Notes: generated by a model not told the origin, from the sequence alone. Shown: positions 44,798-53,129, counted from the first letter of the stretch. The stretch is DNA of 64,000 bases from Pseudomonadota bacterium (GCA_023404675.1 JAEYAW010000030.1:62001-126000), one strand, 5' to 3'. Numbers and translations are program-made.

Positions 44798-46006
44798 ATG
44801 GCGCTGATGCCCGTTGCCGACGCCCTCGCTTCCGTGCTCGACGGCGCGACGCCGCTCCCCGAAGAGATGGTGGCGCTCGACGAGGCGCTGCATCGCGTGC
44901 TGGCGCGCGACATCTCCGCGCTGCGCACCCAGCCGCCGCAGCCGATGTCGGCGATGGACGGCTATGCGGTGCGCGCCGCCGACGCCACGCTCGGCGCGCG
45001 GCTCAGCGTGATCGGCGAAGTCCCGGCGGGCCGGCCGTTCGACCGCATGCTCGGCGCGGGCGAAGCGGTTCGAATTTTCACCGGCGGCGTGGTGCCGGAC
45101 GGCGCGGACGCGGTGGTGATTCAGGAAGACACCGCGCGCGACGGCCAGATCGTCGTCATCAACGAGGACGCGCGAACCGGCCGCCACATCCGGGCGGCCG
45201 GCATCGACTTCTCGCACGGCGAGACGCTGCTGCCCGCCGGGCGCAAGCTCACCGACCGCGACCTCTCGCTCGCGGCCGCGATGAACCACCCCGCCCTGCC
45301 CGTGCGGCGCCGGCCGCGCGTGGCGCTGCTCGCCACCGGCGACGAACTCGTCATGCCCGGCACCACGCTGAAGCCCGGCCAGATCGTCTATTCCAACGGC
45401 TTCGCGCTGCGCGCGCTGCTGCGCGCCGAAGGCGCGGACGTCGCCGATTTCGGCATCGCAGGCGACACGCTGGACGAAACCGCAGGCGCGATCCGCAAGG
45501 CCCATGAAAGCGGCGCGGACATCCTGCTCACGACCGGCGGCGCGTCGGTCGGCGACCACGATGTGGTGAAGCGCGCGCTGGAGGCGGAAGGCACCGCCAT
45601 CGCCTTCTGGCAGATCGCGCTGCGGCCGGGAAAGCCGATGATGCATGGACGGCTCGGCGACATGCGGGTGATCGGCGTGCCGGGTAATCCGGTCTCGTCC
45701 TACATGTGCACGTTCCTGTTCGCCGTGCCGCTTGTGCGTGCTCTCGAAGGCCGCAGCGATGTCATGCACCGGCGGGATGCCGCCGTGCTCGGCGCGGATC
45801 TCGCCGCCAACGACAAGCGGCAGGACTACCTGCGCGCCACCCTCGCTCCCGGCGAGGATGGTGTTCCCGTCGCAACCCCCGTGGGCTTGCAGGATTCCTC
45901 GCTGCTGAAAAATCTCGCCCGCGCACAGGCGCTGATCCTCCGTCCCCCTTTCGCCGAAGCCGCGAAAGCCGGCGAGCGGTGCACGATCCTGCATCTGCCC
46001 GGCTGA
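44798..46006 (+). CDS. moeA: molybdopterin molybdenumtransferase MoeA
   Basis: MoeA inserts molybdate into adenylylated molybdopterin. The 402-residue product shows QPPQPMSAMDGYAVRAAD, IFTGGVVPDGADAVVIQED, the MoCF-domain TGDELVMPGTTLKPGQIVYSNG, and ILLTTGGASVGDHDVVK followed by RPGKPMMHG. It follows moaC by 74 bases and is the last gene before the lexA promoter region. Confidence 0.96.
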   Translation: MALMPVADALASVLDGATPLPEEMVALDEALHRVLARDISALRTQPPQPMSAMDGYAVRAADATLGARLSVIGEVPAGRPFDRMLGAGEAVRIFTGGVVPDGADAVVIQEDTARDGQIVVINEDARTGRHIRAAGIDFSHGETLLPAGRKLTDRDLSLAAAMNHPALPVRRRPRVALLATGDELVMPGTTLKPGQIVYSNGFALRALLRAEGADVADFGIAGDTLDETAGAIRKAHESGADILLTTGGASVGDHDVVKRALEAEGTAIAFWQIALRPGKPMMHGRLGDMRVIGVPGNPVSSYMCTFLFAVPLVRALEGRSDVMHRRDAAVLGADLAANDKRQDYLRATLAPGEDGVPVATPVGLQDSSLLKNLARAQALILRPPFAEAAKAGERCTILHLPG

Positions 46007-46056
46007 CAGCCTCGCGGCGAAATCGCCGCAGTGTTCACCAGAAATTAAGCCTTGCG

Positions 46057-46071
46057 GAACACATATGGAAC
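46057..46071. promoter_or_regulatory. LexA box (GAAC-N7-GAAC) upstream of lexA
   Basis: GAAC-ACATATG-GAAC is a perfect match to the alphaproteobacterial LexA direct-repeat operator. It starts 134 bases ahead of the lexA ATG, just 5' of a TATAGT -10-like hexamer (46073-46078), so it fits autorepression. Confidence 0.85.
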
Positions 46072-46082
46072 ATATAGTGTAT

Positions 46083-46097
46083 GTTCATGATTTGTTT
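46083..46097. promoter_or_regulatory. second, imperfect LexA box (GTTC-N7-GTTT)
   Basis: GTTC-ATGATTT-GTTT differs from GTTC-N7-GTTC at one position. It lies 11 bases after the perfect box and in the opposite orientation. Two sites would allow graded or cooperative repression of lexA. Confidence 0.55.
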
Positions 46098-46190
46098 TCA
46101 AGAAGTTGTGGAATATCCACACTTCCGAAAACCAGATGAAGGAAGCCGCTGGCCTTGCCGTCGCGGCGTGTGCCGGGGGACTGAGCAACC

Positions 46191-46883
46191 ATGCTGACGC
46201 GCAAGCAGCTTGAACTTCTCGAATTCATCAACGAGCGCCTGAAGGAAAGCGGCGTTCCGCCCTCTTTCGACGAGATGAAGGAAGCGCTGGACCTGCGCTC
46301 CAAGTCCGGCATTCATCGTCTCATTACGGCACTGGAGGAGCGCGGGTTCATCCGCCGCCTGCCGAACCGCGCACGCGCCATCGAGGTCATCAAGCTGCCG
46401 GAGAAGTCCGCCGGCACGCGGCGTGGCTTCACGCCCAGCGTGATCGAGGGCAATCTCGGCAAGGCGCGGCGCACCGGCGTCGAGGCCGACGATTCCGGCC
46501 GCTCGATCCCGGTCCCGGTGATGGGCCGCATCGCGGCGGGTACGCCGATCGAGGCACTGCAGACGCGCAGCCACACCATCAGCGTACCGCAGGACATGCT
46601 GGGCATGGGCGAACACTACGCGCTGGAAGTGCGCGGCGACTCAATGGTCGAAGCCGGCATTCTCGACGGCGACATGGCGCTGATCCAGCGCAGCGAGGCC
46701 GCTGACACCGGCGACATCGTGGTGGCGCTGATCGATGCGGAGGAAGCCACGCTGAAGCGCTTCCGCCGCCGCGGCGCATCGATCGCGCTGGAGCCCGCGA
46801 ACGCGGCCTACGAGGTCCGCATCCTGCCGCCCAACCGCGTGCAGATTCAGGGCAAGCTGGTCGGGCTCTATCGGAAGTATTGA
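46191..46883 (+). CDS. lexA: SOS repressor LexA
   Basis: LexA represses DNA-damage genes and self-cleaves when RecA filaments form. The 230-residue product has an N-terminal winged helix-turn-helix (PPSFDEMKEALDLRSKSGIHRLITALEERGFI), a linker, the Ala-Gly cleavage site in GRIAAGTPIEAL, the catalytic Ser in VRGDSMVEAGILDGD, and the catalytic Lys in EEATLKRFRRRG. Two LexA boxes precede it. It lies downstream of trpDC-moaC-moeA, the usual place in this group. Confidence 0.96.
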   Translation: MLTRKQLELLEFINERLKESGVPPSFDEMKEALDLRSKSGIHRLITALEERGFIRRLPNRARAIEVIKLPEKSAGTRRGFTPSVIEGNLGKARRTGVEADDSGRSIPVPVMGRIAAGTPIEALQTRSHTISVPQDMLGMGEHYALEVRGDSMVEAGILDGDMALIQRSEAADTGDIVVALIDAEEATLKRFRRRGASIALEPANAAYEVRILPPNRVQIQGKLVGLYRKY

Positions 46884-46968
46884 GCCTGCCCCGCGCCGTC
46901 ATCCGGCGCGACATATGTGCCCCCCGTGTCCGACGCGCCACCGACATTGACCATGATGTGTCATGGAC

Positions 46969-47026
46969 AACGCCGGCGCGAGAGCCGATCCGATCAGTCC
47001 GGATCCCGTTCTCGCGCCGGCGTTTT
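46969..47026. terminator. strong hairpin after lexA
   Basis: AACGCCGGCGCGAG (46969-46982) and its exact complement CTCGCGCCGGCGTT (47011-47024) make a 14-bp stem ending in TTTTC, with a smaller inner GATCCG/CGGATC hairpin. It ends lexA. The rest of 46884-47148 has no gene that I can support. Confidence 0.75.
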
Positions 47027-47148
47027 CTGCGTATGGCAAAGTTGCCCGCGCATCGCTCGCGAAACATCATCCCTCCCCGCTTGCGGGAGAGGTGACGCTC
47101 ACCAGCACCTCGCGACAACGCCCCCTTCGCGCCGCGCCGTCGAAAGCC

Positions 47149-49221
47149 CTAAAGCTGGAAGCCCGCCTTGAACAGGAAGGTCCGGCCCGGCAACGGATAG
47201 GCGTTGAAGGTGTTGGCCGAATAGGCGCTCGCGACCGCATAGTCGTAATAATAGCGGTCGAACAGATTGTTGATGCTGAACGACCAGAAGAACTTCTCGT
47301 AAGCGCCGCTGACCTTCAGATCCACCGTGGCATCCGCTGGAATCATCGGCTGGGTATTCGGCTGATCGTTGTCCATGCGCCGGCTGCTCCAGTAGCGCAC
47401 GCTGGCATCCACCACGAGATAGTTCTGCCACGCATTCCAGCGCACGCCGCCGCTCGCCGTATAGCGCGACACCAGCGGCACCTCGTTGCCGGCATAGGGA
47501 CCGTCGCGGAAAGTGGCGTCGGTGTAGGTGAAGCTGCCGGTCAGTCGCAGCGTCTCGCTGATGCGATAGCTCGCCTGTGTCTCGCTGCCGAAGCGGCGGG
47601 TCGGGTCGAGATTGTAGTTATAGAAATTGACCGGATCGAAATGGATCTCGTTGGTGAGGTCCATGTTGTAAACGGTGGTCTGGAGATTGAACGCGCCATA
47701 CCTGATACGGACGCCGCCCTCGACATCGTAGGACGTCTGCGTCTTGAGCTGGAAGGTCTGCGGGATCGGATTGAAATTCGAATCGAATCCCGGACCGGTG
47801 GCGAGCCGCTCGTCCACGTTCGGCGTGCGGAACGATCGCGCGGCGCGTCCGAACACGGTGACGACGTCGTTGAAACGATGTTCCAGCCCCACATGCAGCG
47901 CGTGGTTGGTTTCCGTCGTGTCGAGCGGGGTGTGCTCCGCGTCGAAGGCGCCGGGCGCGAGCGGGTCGAATTTATCGCGGGCGCTCAGGCTGGTGGACTG
48001 GATGCGGCCGCCATAGGAGAAATCCGTGCTGGGCAGGAGGCCGATGGTCTGCTGCCAGTAGCCTGCGACCGAGCGCTGGGTGAGATGATAGGCGTGGATC
48101 GGCGCGAGCCCTGAAAACTGGCTGCGGTCGGAATTGTAGGTCGCGTCATAGTAGTCAATACCAGTCAGGATCTTCGACGACAGCCCGAACAGGTCGTTGC
48201 GGATATCAAGGCGCGGCGTGATCGACCAGGTCGTCAGGCGGCTGTCGACATAGCTCTCGGCAAACGGTGAGAAAAATCCAGCCTGCTGCTTCTTGTTGCG
48301 CACGCCGCCATCGACGATCAGGGTGGCATCGCTCCATAGCCTGTATGTAAATCCGGCCGTCGCGTTCAGCCCCTGCTTGGCGGCGTAGTCGTAAGGCGTC
48401 GAGGCGCCGCGGCGATCTGTCTCCAGTTCGTTCACCGTCGGCGAGACGCGGCGTGCGCCGGGCAGTCCGATGCGCTGATCGTCGGCCGACAGGTTCAGGA
48501 AACTGGTGAAATCCACGCCGGTGTAGCGGATCTCGCCAACCGCGTTGCCCTGCTTCAGGTTGTTGTTGTCGCGATAGCCGTTCGAGGCAACACCATTGGC
48601 GAACAGCGAACTGGAAAACGCGCCGGAGTTGGTGGTGAGCGCGATGTTGCCCTCGCGCTGGCCGTAGGAACCGGCCCCGCCTTCGGCGCGAAGCGAGACC
48701 GGCGGCCCGCCCGCCCCGGTCTTGGTCACGATGTTGATGACGCCGCCGACCACGTTGTCGCCGTAGAGCACGGCGGCCGAATTGCCGCGGGTGATCTCGA
48801 TGCGCTCGATCGACTGCCGTGGCAGCGTGGACAGATCGACGCCCGCAAGATCGATATCGTTCAACCGCCGCCCGTTGATGAGCACCAGCGTGTTGGCGGT
48901 GGCGAAGGCCCCGAATCCTCGCAGATCGACACTCGTGCCAACGCCATTCACGCCGCCATAGAGCGATTGCAACTGCACGCCGGGCGCCTGCGCGATGATC
49001 TCCTGAATCGTCAATTGCGGCGCGCTGGCGATGTCTTCGGAGGTGATGATGGTCGTCGATGTTCCGACGATGGTGTCGTAGAGACGGCTGGCCGTCACGT
49101 TGATGGCCGGTAGCGTTTCCGCCGGCTGCGCGAAGGCAGTGGCGGGCAGCATCGACGCACCGCACAGCAAGACTGCCGCTGTGGCTGTGAGCGTCGTTGG
49201 CAATGGCATTCTGTCAGTCAC
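47149..49221 (-). CDS. btuB: TonB-dependent vitamin B12 receptor BtuB
   Basis: The 690-residue outer-membrane precursor has a signal peptide (LPTTLTATAAVLLCGASMLP to AFAQ), a TonB-box-like ETLPAINVTASR, a plug domain (LTIQEIIAQAPGVQL to GGVINIVTKTG), and a 22-strand barrel ending in FLFKAGFQL. The family alone would allow a siderophore receptor, but the cobalamin riboswitch directly upstream assigns B12 or a cobinamide. The GTG at 49221 is chosen because GGAGGA is 6 bases upstream. No btuCDF transport genes are next to it. Confidence 0.88.
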   Translation of the reverse strand: MTDRMPLPTTLTATAAVLLCGASMLPATAFAQPAETLPAINVTASRLYDTIVGTSTTIITSEDIASAPQLTIQEIIAQAPGVQLQSLYGGVNGVGTSVDLRGFGAFATANTLVLINGRRLNDIDLAGVDLSTLPRQSIERIEITRGNSAAVLYGDNVVGGVINIVTKTGAGGPPVSLRAEGGAGSYGQREGNIALTTNSGAFSSSLFANGVASNGYRDNNNLKQGNAVGEIRYTGVDFTSFLNLSADDQRIGLPGARRVSPTVNELETDRRGASTPYDYAAKQGLNATAGFTYRLWSDATLIVDGGVRNKKQQAGFFSPFAESYVDSRLTTWSITPRLDIRNDLFGLSSKILTGIDYYDATYNSDRSQFSGLAPIHAYHLTQRSVAGYWQQTIGLLPSTDFSYGGRIQSTSLSARDKFDPLAPGAFDAEHTPLDTTETNHALHVGLEHRFNDVVTVFGRAARSFRTPNVDERLATGPGFDSNFNPIPQTFQLKTQTSYDVEGGVRIRYGAFNLQTTVYNMDLTNEIHFDPVNFYNYNLDPTRRFGSETQASYRISETLRLTGSFTYTDATFRDGPYAGNEVPLVSRYTASGGVRWNAWQNYLVVDASVRYWSSRRMDNDQPNTQPMIPADATVDLKVSGAYEKFFWSFSINNLFDRYYYDYAVASAYSANTFNAYPLPGRTFLFKAGFQL

Positions 49222-49423
49222 GATATCCTCCAGGATCGACGAGGTCGCGGAGGATGTCGGGCGTGGCCGTCTCGGTATCGGTCGTGCCTTGGGATAAAGC
49301 CCTGGCGGTCGAACGCGATCCCCGGGACGGAATGCCAACGGCGCTCCGCAACGGTTCACTTCACGTCACCGCTGCGGAAGACCCGCCCCACGCGCACGCC
49401 CCGTGCCATGGAAGGATGACCGG

Positions 49424-49612
49424 CTCAGGCAGGTCTCCTGGCTCGCGGGTCATTGCCGTCGCCCGCCTTCCCGGGGATGAGCCCAGTGGCATGTTGAACG
49501 ACGGCTCGCCGCTGACAGTTGCGGGGGCAGCTCCGGATAGCCCGATCGCCCGAAGGCTTGCAGGGCCGGATTCCCTTTTTCGGCCGGCTCGCGCCGGCAC
49601 CTGTGCCGTCTG
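49424..49612 (-). promoter_or_regulatory. cobalamin riboswitch controlling btuB
   Basis: On the minus strand the B12-box GAGCCAGGAGACCTGCC (49424-49444 on the plus strand) and the core GCTGCCCCCGCAACTG (49516-49531) are both near-perfect. They are preceded by GGGAATCCGGCCC and a GC-rich stem near 49585-49605. Adenosylcobalamin binding should lower btuB expression; the 200 bases to the GTG would hold the expression platform. Outer ends are approximate. Confidence 0.93.
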
Positions 49613-49708
49613 GCTAATCAACTTGCTGCGACTTGCCTTGTCAACGTTCGCGCGACTAGGATTCCCGCCGAATCCTGTTTCAATCCGGCGAGTTGCAGTT
49701 TGGAGACA

Positions 49709-50107
49709 ATGAAGAAACTGGGCGCTGTGCTGCTCGTCGCGGGAGTCCTCGGGGGATGCGGCGGCGGCGCCTTGTTTTCCGGCCCCTCGAATAACGTCGA
49801 GCAGCCCGTTCCCGCCGATTACAAGGCCCAGATGGCCGCGTTTTTCCGCACGTATCTCAAGGATCCGCGCGAAATCCGCGAGGCGGTGGTCGCCGAGCCG
49901 GCTCAGCGCACGGTTGGCGGCAATCCGCGTTACGTGGTGTGCACGCGCTTCAATGCCCGGGACAACGACGGCAACTATCGCGGCGCGAGCGTACGCGCCG
50001 TGGTGTTCGTGGACGGACGCCTCGACCGCGCCATCGAGCCGCCCGGCGACCTGTGCGCCGGCGTCGCCTATGCGCCGTTCCCCGAACTCCAGGCTCTTCA
50101 GCGATAG
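49709..50107 (+). CDS. small lipoprotein of unknown function
   Basis: The 132-residue precursor has a lipoprotein signal (MKKLGAVLLVAGVLGGCGGG, lipidated Cys17). A soluble part follows with PADYKAQMAAFFRTYLKDPREI, which is seen in many rhizobial lipoproteins of unknown role, and a Cys pair (YVVCTRF, GDLCAGV). TGGAGA lies 5 bases ahead of the ATG. It is the last chromosomal protein gene before tRNA-Thr. Confidence 0.8.
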   Translation: MKKLGAVLLVAGVLGGCGGGALFSGPSNNVEQPVPADYKAQMAAFFRTYLKDPREIREAVVAEPAQRTVGGNPRYVVCTRFNARDNDGNYRGASVRAVVFVDGRLDRAIEPPGDLCAGVAYAPFPELQALQR

Positions 50108-50222
50108 CGATTCGGCCAGAGGCTTGCAGCGGGTGAGCCTTGCTGCAGGTGAGGCTTGCTGGGGGCGAGAGCCTTGCGAGCCGGACGGATCGCGGCTATT
50201 CCCCTTGAACCCATCGGGGTGA

Positions 50223-50297
50223 GCCGGCGTAGCACAGCGGTAGTGCAGCGGTTTTGTAAACCGAAGGTCGGGAGTTCGATCCTCTCCGCCGGCACCA
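50223..50297 (+). tRNA. tRNA-Thr (anticodon TGT)
   Basis: A 75-base gene with encoded CCA. The acceptor stem GCCGGCG pairs with CGCCGGC before A-CCA. The D-arm is GCAC-AGCGGTAGT-GC. The anticodon loop TTTGTAA carries TGT, which reads ACA (Thr). The T-arm holds GTTCGATCC. The 3' half of the gene is a plausible phage attachment core because phage genes begin shortly downstream. Confidence 0.93.
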
Positions 50298-50404
50298 TAT
50301 AAACCAGTATTTTTCGGCACTTTCCGCTCAGATTTTGTCCCGGCAACGTCGGCATAAATGGTGAACCAGAACGGTTTCGTCAGCCACAAAATCAGGAACA
50401 GTTT

Positions 50405-50419
50405 GTTCTCAGATCGTTC
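50405..50419. promoter_or_regulatory. LexA box (GTTC-N7-GTTC) beside the prophage edge
   Basis: GTTC-TCAGATC-GTTC is a perfect alphaproteobacterial LexA operator, 36 bases ahead of the small zinc-ribbon gene at 50455 and 108 bases after tRNA-Thr. It suggests that the flanking small gene(s) are induced by DNA damage. Confidence 0.75.
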
Positions 50420-50454
50420 TGTGATGGAGTCAGAACAGAAAGAGGACAACTGGC

Positions 50455-50700
50455 ATGAACCACTGGTCCGGCCTCATCGATCGAAGCCCCGATGCGCCTC
50501 GCGTGTGGGTCTATTGCTGTGGAGGGAGCACCCCATGCTGGAACAGCAAGCTCGTCTCGGTTCACGATCTGCCGGGAGAGCGCTGGGAGGATGTCTGCCG
50601 CCGCTTCAAGTGCTCGAGCTGCGGAACGGTCGGTCGTGTTGACCTGCGGACCCATTGGGCGGATGTGGTTCAAGGGTATGGCGAGATGGGTAAGGGTTGA
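50455..50700 (+). CDS. small zinc-ribbon-like protein at the prophage edge
   Basis: The 81-residue product has Cys in YCCGG, STPCW, RFKCSSCGTV (CxxC). This looks like a small treble or zinc ribbon with an Arg/Trp-rich N-terminal part. I do not recognise a family. AGAGGA lies 8 bases ahead of the ATG and a perfect LexA box sits 36 bases upstream. Orientation is opposite to the phage late genes. Candidates are an SOS-induced moron, an antirepressor-like factor or a chromosomal gene. Confidence 0.6.
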   Translation: MNHWSGLIDRSPDAPRVWVYCCGGSTPCWNSKLVSVHDLPGERWEDVCRRFKCSSCGTVGRVDLRTHWADVVQGYGEMGKG

Positions 50701-50816
50701 CAGTTAGCGCGCAAGCGGTAGAATGTTCGTCTGTGACTTCGTTGCGGGTTGGGCTGCGATTGGCTGGCTTCGCGCTTGGCCTTCCGTTAGCAAGGGGCGG
50801 CCATCAAGCCCAAAAA

Positions 50817-51110
50817 ATGACGACGCTAACGGCCGCTGTGGCGTCGCTCCTCCCCTTTAGCTCCCTGGTGAGGAACATGACCCCAATTTCAAATGTTAAG
50901 GCAATCCCTGACGGCTTTCAGTTCACGGCCGGTGGCCGATCCTACAGTTATCTGATTAGCCGTGGCCGAATATACATCGGCGGGCTCGGCGGCCCGGTAC
51001 ATCGGTGCGCAGAAGGAAGCTTTGCGCCAACCGGCGACACTTCACTCGAAGAAGTGGCCTTTCATGCCCGCACCTTCGGCGCGAATCTCATTCCAACGGA
51101 AAAACTATAA
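50817..51110 (+). CDS. hypothetical protein at the prophage edge
   Basis: This frame ends with protein-like sequence (IPDGFQFTAGGRSYSYLISR, then EEVAFHARTFGANLIP). The start is unclear: ATG at 50817 (97 codons) or at 50877 (77 codons, with GAGGA close upstream). It overlaps the end of the convergent 51105 gene by 6 bases. No family recognised. It may follow the zinc-ribbon gene in one transcript. Confidence 0.4.
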   Translation: MTTLTAAVASLLPFSSLVRNMTPISNVKAIPDGFQFTAGGRSYSYLISRGRIYIGGLGGPVHRCAEGSFAPTGDTSLEEVAFHARTFGANLIPTEKL

Positions 51111-51872
51111 GAAGTCGCCGCCGCGCTTCAGCGCTGTCATCACCCGCATGAAGTCGTCATAAGTGCCGGGGAGGCCGGACCGCTTGTAAGCCGCCCACGC
51201 CTTGCCGGAATCGCGCCCGGCAGACAATACCTCCGATCGCAGCGTCTCATTCCCGGTTATGCCGTCAACAATTGCCTGCCGCCGCGTACCAGCATCGGCA
51301 TGCTGAGTTGCCAGTTCCTTTGCCCGCGCCATGATCTTTGCGGTATCGAGATTGTCGGCGTCCAGCAATGCAAAATGCTCTTGCATCCGGCGTGGCCCGA
51401 CCGAGTGGTCAGAAACCCGGACCTCTGGCAACGACATGATGTCGCCGAACGCATTCTTGTAAGACGGCCGGAAATAGGAACTGTTGCCGGCCTGCCCACC
51501 CCAGTGCGTGATATCGCCAACATCGTATCCGATCTCTCGGAACTGCTTTGCAACATCCTCCGCAGCTTCTCGTACCGGTCTCCGCACGAACCCACTCCCC
51601 ATAGCCCCTGCCGGCGCTCCAAGCGTCCCGGTCATCGCCAGCCCTGCAAGATCGGTTGATCTTCCGATCACGTCAGGATTGGTCCGGCCATCTGCACCAT
51701 ACATCGAAACATTACCCTGATAGACATCGCCGGGCAACGTCGCGGCTCCCCAGAGACCTTGCGCCGCACGAGCCGGCCACGTCTCCCCCAGCTTCTGCAA
51801 CAGGCTCTGCTCAGGCTGTAGAGCCTCGGCAATGGCTCGCAGACGGGACAGTGAGAGATCGTTGTCGGGCAT
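51105..51872 (-). CDS. phage protein, polyvalent-protein-like, unknown function
   Basis: The 255-residue product begins MPDNDLSLSRLRAIAEALQP. It has a Gly/Ala-rich part typical of phage virion or polyvalent proteins (GLWGAATLPGDVYQGN, AGLAMTGTLGAPAGAMGSGF), then a helical C-terminal half (KIMARAKELATQHADAG, GLPGTYDDFMRVMTALKRGG). It is the last leftward gene of the phage late cluster. A role in injection or in the host after entry is possible but not shown. Confidence 0.6.
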   Translation of the reverse strand: MPDNDLSLSRLRAIAEALQPEQSLLQKLGETWPARAAQGLWGAATLPGDVYQGNVSMYGADGRTNPDVIGRSTDLAGLAMTGTLGAPAGAMGSGFVRRPVREAAEDVAKQFREIGYDVGDITHWGGQAGNSSYFRPSYKNAFGDIMSLPEVRVSDHSVGPRRMQEHFALLDADNLDTAKIMARAKELATQHADAGTRRQAIVDGITGNETLRSEVLSAGRDSGKAWAAYKRSGLPGTYDDFMRVMTALKRGGDFL

Positions 51873-51875
51873 CCA

Positions 51876-52217
51876 TCAAGACCCCTGAAGCACGTAGATG
51901 CACATCGGAACGCGGGTGCCGTCGCTCCGCTTCCAAATGCAGACGTGGAAGCGATTGTCCTGCGACGGCTTGACCTGCTTTCCCTCGAAGGTGAGCCCGT
52001 CAAAGCGCCATTTGCCGCCGCCAAGGTCTTCAACCTGATCCACTTCGACCGGGCGGCAATCCTGATTTGAGCAACATTCAAGTCCGTAAGCCCAACCGCT
52101 CGGGGCCTGATGCGCTGCGACACCTGCAACGGACAACAAAAAAGCGGCCGAAGCCGCCATTGTCACTTGGTATAATCCTCGCCCGGAGGATTTTACTTTT
52201 CTGGGGTTTGGTATCAT
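51876..52217 (-). CDS. secreted Cys-rich protein in the lysis cassette
   Basis: The 113-residue precursor has a basic start, a hydrophobic segment (AASAAFLLSVAGVAA) and a mature domain with Cys in LECCSNQDC, HVCIWK and PMCIYV (five in all), a pattern seen in secreted proteins of Rhizobiales. It overlaps the coiled-coil gene by 4 bases (ATGA). In a lysis cassette it could play an outer-membrane or periplasmic part (for example in place of an o-spanin), but it lacks a lipobox, so this is speculative. Confidence 0.65.
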   Translation of the reverse strand: MIPNPRKVKSSGRGLYQVTMAASAAFLLSVAGVAAHQAPSGWAYGLECCSNQDCRPVEVDQVEDLGGGKWRFDGLTFEGKQVKPSQDNRFHVCIWKRSDGTRVPMCIYVLQGS

Positions 52218-52516
52218 GGGTATTCGCCCTCCACCGAGTTCCGGTGCCCCCTGATGAACCCCTCTCCCCGACGCAGATCGCGCAAGTCACTCTCAACGTT
52301 GGTCAACCGCCGGTCGGCATTATCCAGCCGAGTTTCAGCCACCGCCATCTTGGTCAGGATCTTGCCCATCTCCTTGATCTCCTCCTGCACGCCACCAACG
52401 TCCCTCTGAAGCTGACCGACGCTGGTTTTCAGCGCGGCGAACGCGAACAATCCACCGCCGAGAAAAGCGACAACCTGAATCAGTGACCCGACCGAGATAG
52501 ACCAATCAACATTCAT
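52214..52516 (-). CDS. membrane-anchored coiled-coil protein, candidate i-spanin
   Basis: The 100-residue product has one N-terminal transmembrane helix (LIQVVAFLGGGLFAFAAL, about 12-29). A long coiled coil follows (QLQRDVGGVQEEIKEMGKIL, then ETRLDNADRRLTNVESDLRD) and a charged tail. That is the layout of inner-membrane spanins (Rz type), and the position after endolysin and holins fits. It overlaps both neighbours by 4 bases. Confidence 0.6.
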   Translation of the reverse strand: MNVDWSISVGSLIQVVAFLGGGLFAFAALKTSVGQLQRDVGGVQEEIKEMGKILTKMAVAETRLDNADRRLTNVESDLRDLRRGEGFIRGHRNSVEGEYP

Positions 52517-52893
52517 TTCCTGAGCCTCGCCAGCAGGGCTTCACCTGCCTTGCCGATGAAGAGAGAGCCGACAATCGCACCCATCCACTGATCCAGCGGG
52601 GGCGGTAGCGCGGCGATGGTCCACGTCTGCGGGAAGGCGCAGCCACGGCAGAACAACACGCTGTAGATGCACACTGCCGCGAACCAAAACCCGGCCGGGA
52701 CGAGGAACAGCAGCGGAAACCACCACCCTCGTCCGGTCAGAACAGAAACCTGAGCTGACAGGTACGACGTGACGGCCTCCGTCCGCAGCTTCTCCCGCTC
52801 GGTCTCGTTGTCCACCGAGTTGTTGATGGATTTCAGGATGCTGTCGAGGGGGCCGGACGCGAGCCAACCAAATATCCAGGTGAAGAATGTCAC
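52513..52893 (-). CDS. holin-like membrane protein
   Basis: The 126-residue product starts at GTG (52893, overlapping the previous stop as GTGA). It has an amphipathic start (TFFTWIFGWLASGPLDSILK) and two clear transmembrane helices (WWFPLLFLVPAGFWFAAVCI and MGAIVGSLFIGKAGEAL). It resembles the three-helix holins of gene-transfer-agent and rhizobial phage lysis loci. The short tail LLARLRK is basic, as in holins. Confidence 0.7.
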   Translation of the reverse strand: MTFFTWIFGWLASGPLDSILKSINNSVDNETEREKLRTEAVTSYLSAQVSVLTGRGWWFPLLFLVPAGFWFAAVCIYSVLFCRGCAFPQTWTIAALPPPLDQWMGAIVGSLFIGKAGEALLARLRK

Positions 52894-53129
52894 TTCACGG
52901 CCCGCCTGCTCTGAACGAAGACCGCCAGCGCCTTCGCCAGCGCAATGCCAGTCGTGATCGCGGCCGCGTATTTCGGCGGCAGGATCGGGGTCAGGTCCAT
53001 GCTGGTCAGCATGTTCAGCAGGTCCGGCACAAACGCCAGCACGCCCGTCGCGATTCCGGCAATCACGGTTGCCCATTCGTAGAACCAGAGCGCGAACGCC
53101 TTGAGCTTCGCCTTGATCCATTCCGTCAT
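52890..53129 (-). CDS. small holin-like protein
   Basis: The 79-residue product has two hydrophobic segments (FYEWATVIAGIATGVLAFVP and AAAITTGIALAKALAVF) and a basic end QSRRAVK, the usual layout of class II holins. It overlaps the endolysin stop and the next gene's start by 4 bases each. Holin-type permeabilisation would release the endolysin to the cell wall. Confidence 0.75.
   Translation of the reverse strand: MTEWIKAKLKAFALWFYEWATVIAGIATGVLAFVPDLLNMLTSMDLTPILPPKYAAAITTGIALAKALAVFVQSRRAVK

Noticed and set aside
44720..45994. Leftward 424-codon frame
   Set aside because: Exact antisense of moeA, no independent start signals.
49361..50449. Leftward 362-codon frame across tRNA-Thr and the riboswitch
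   Set aside because: Would be antisense to the tRNA and the lipoprotein gene and in part sense to the riboswitch RNA; no protein features.
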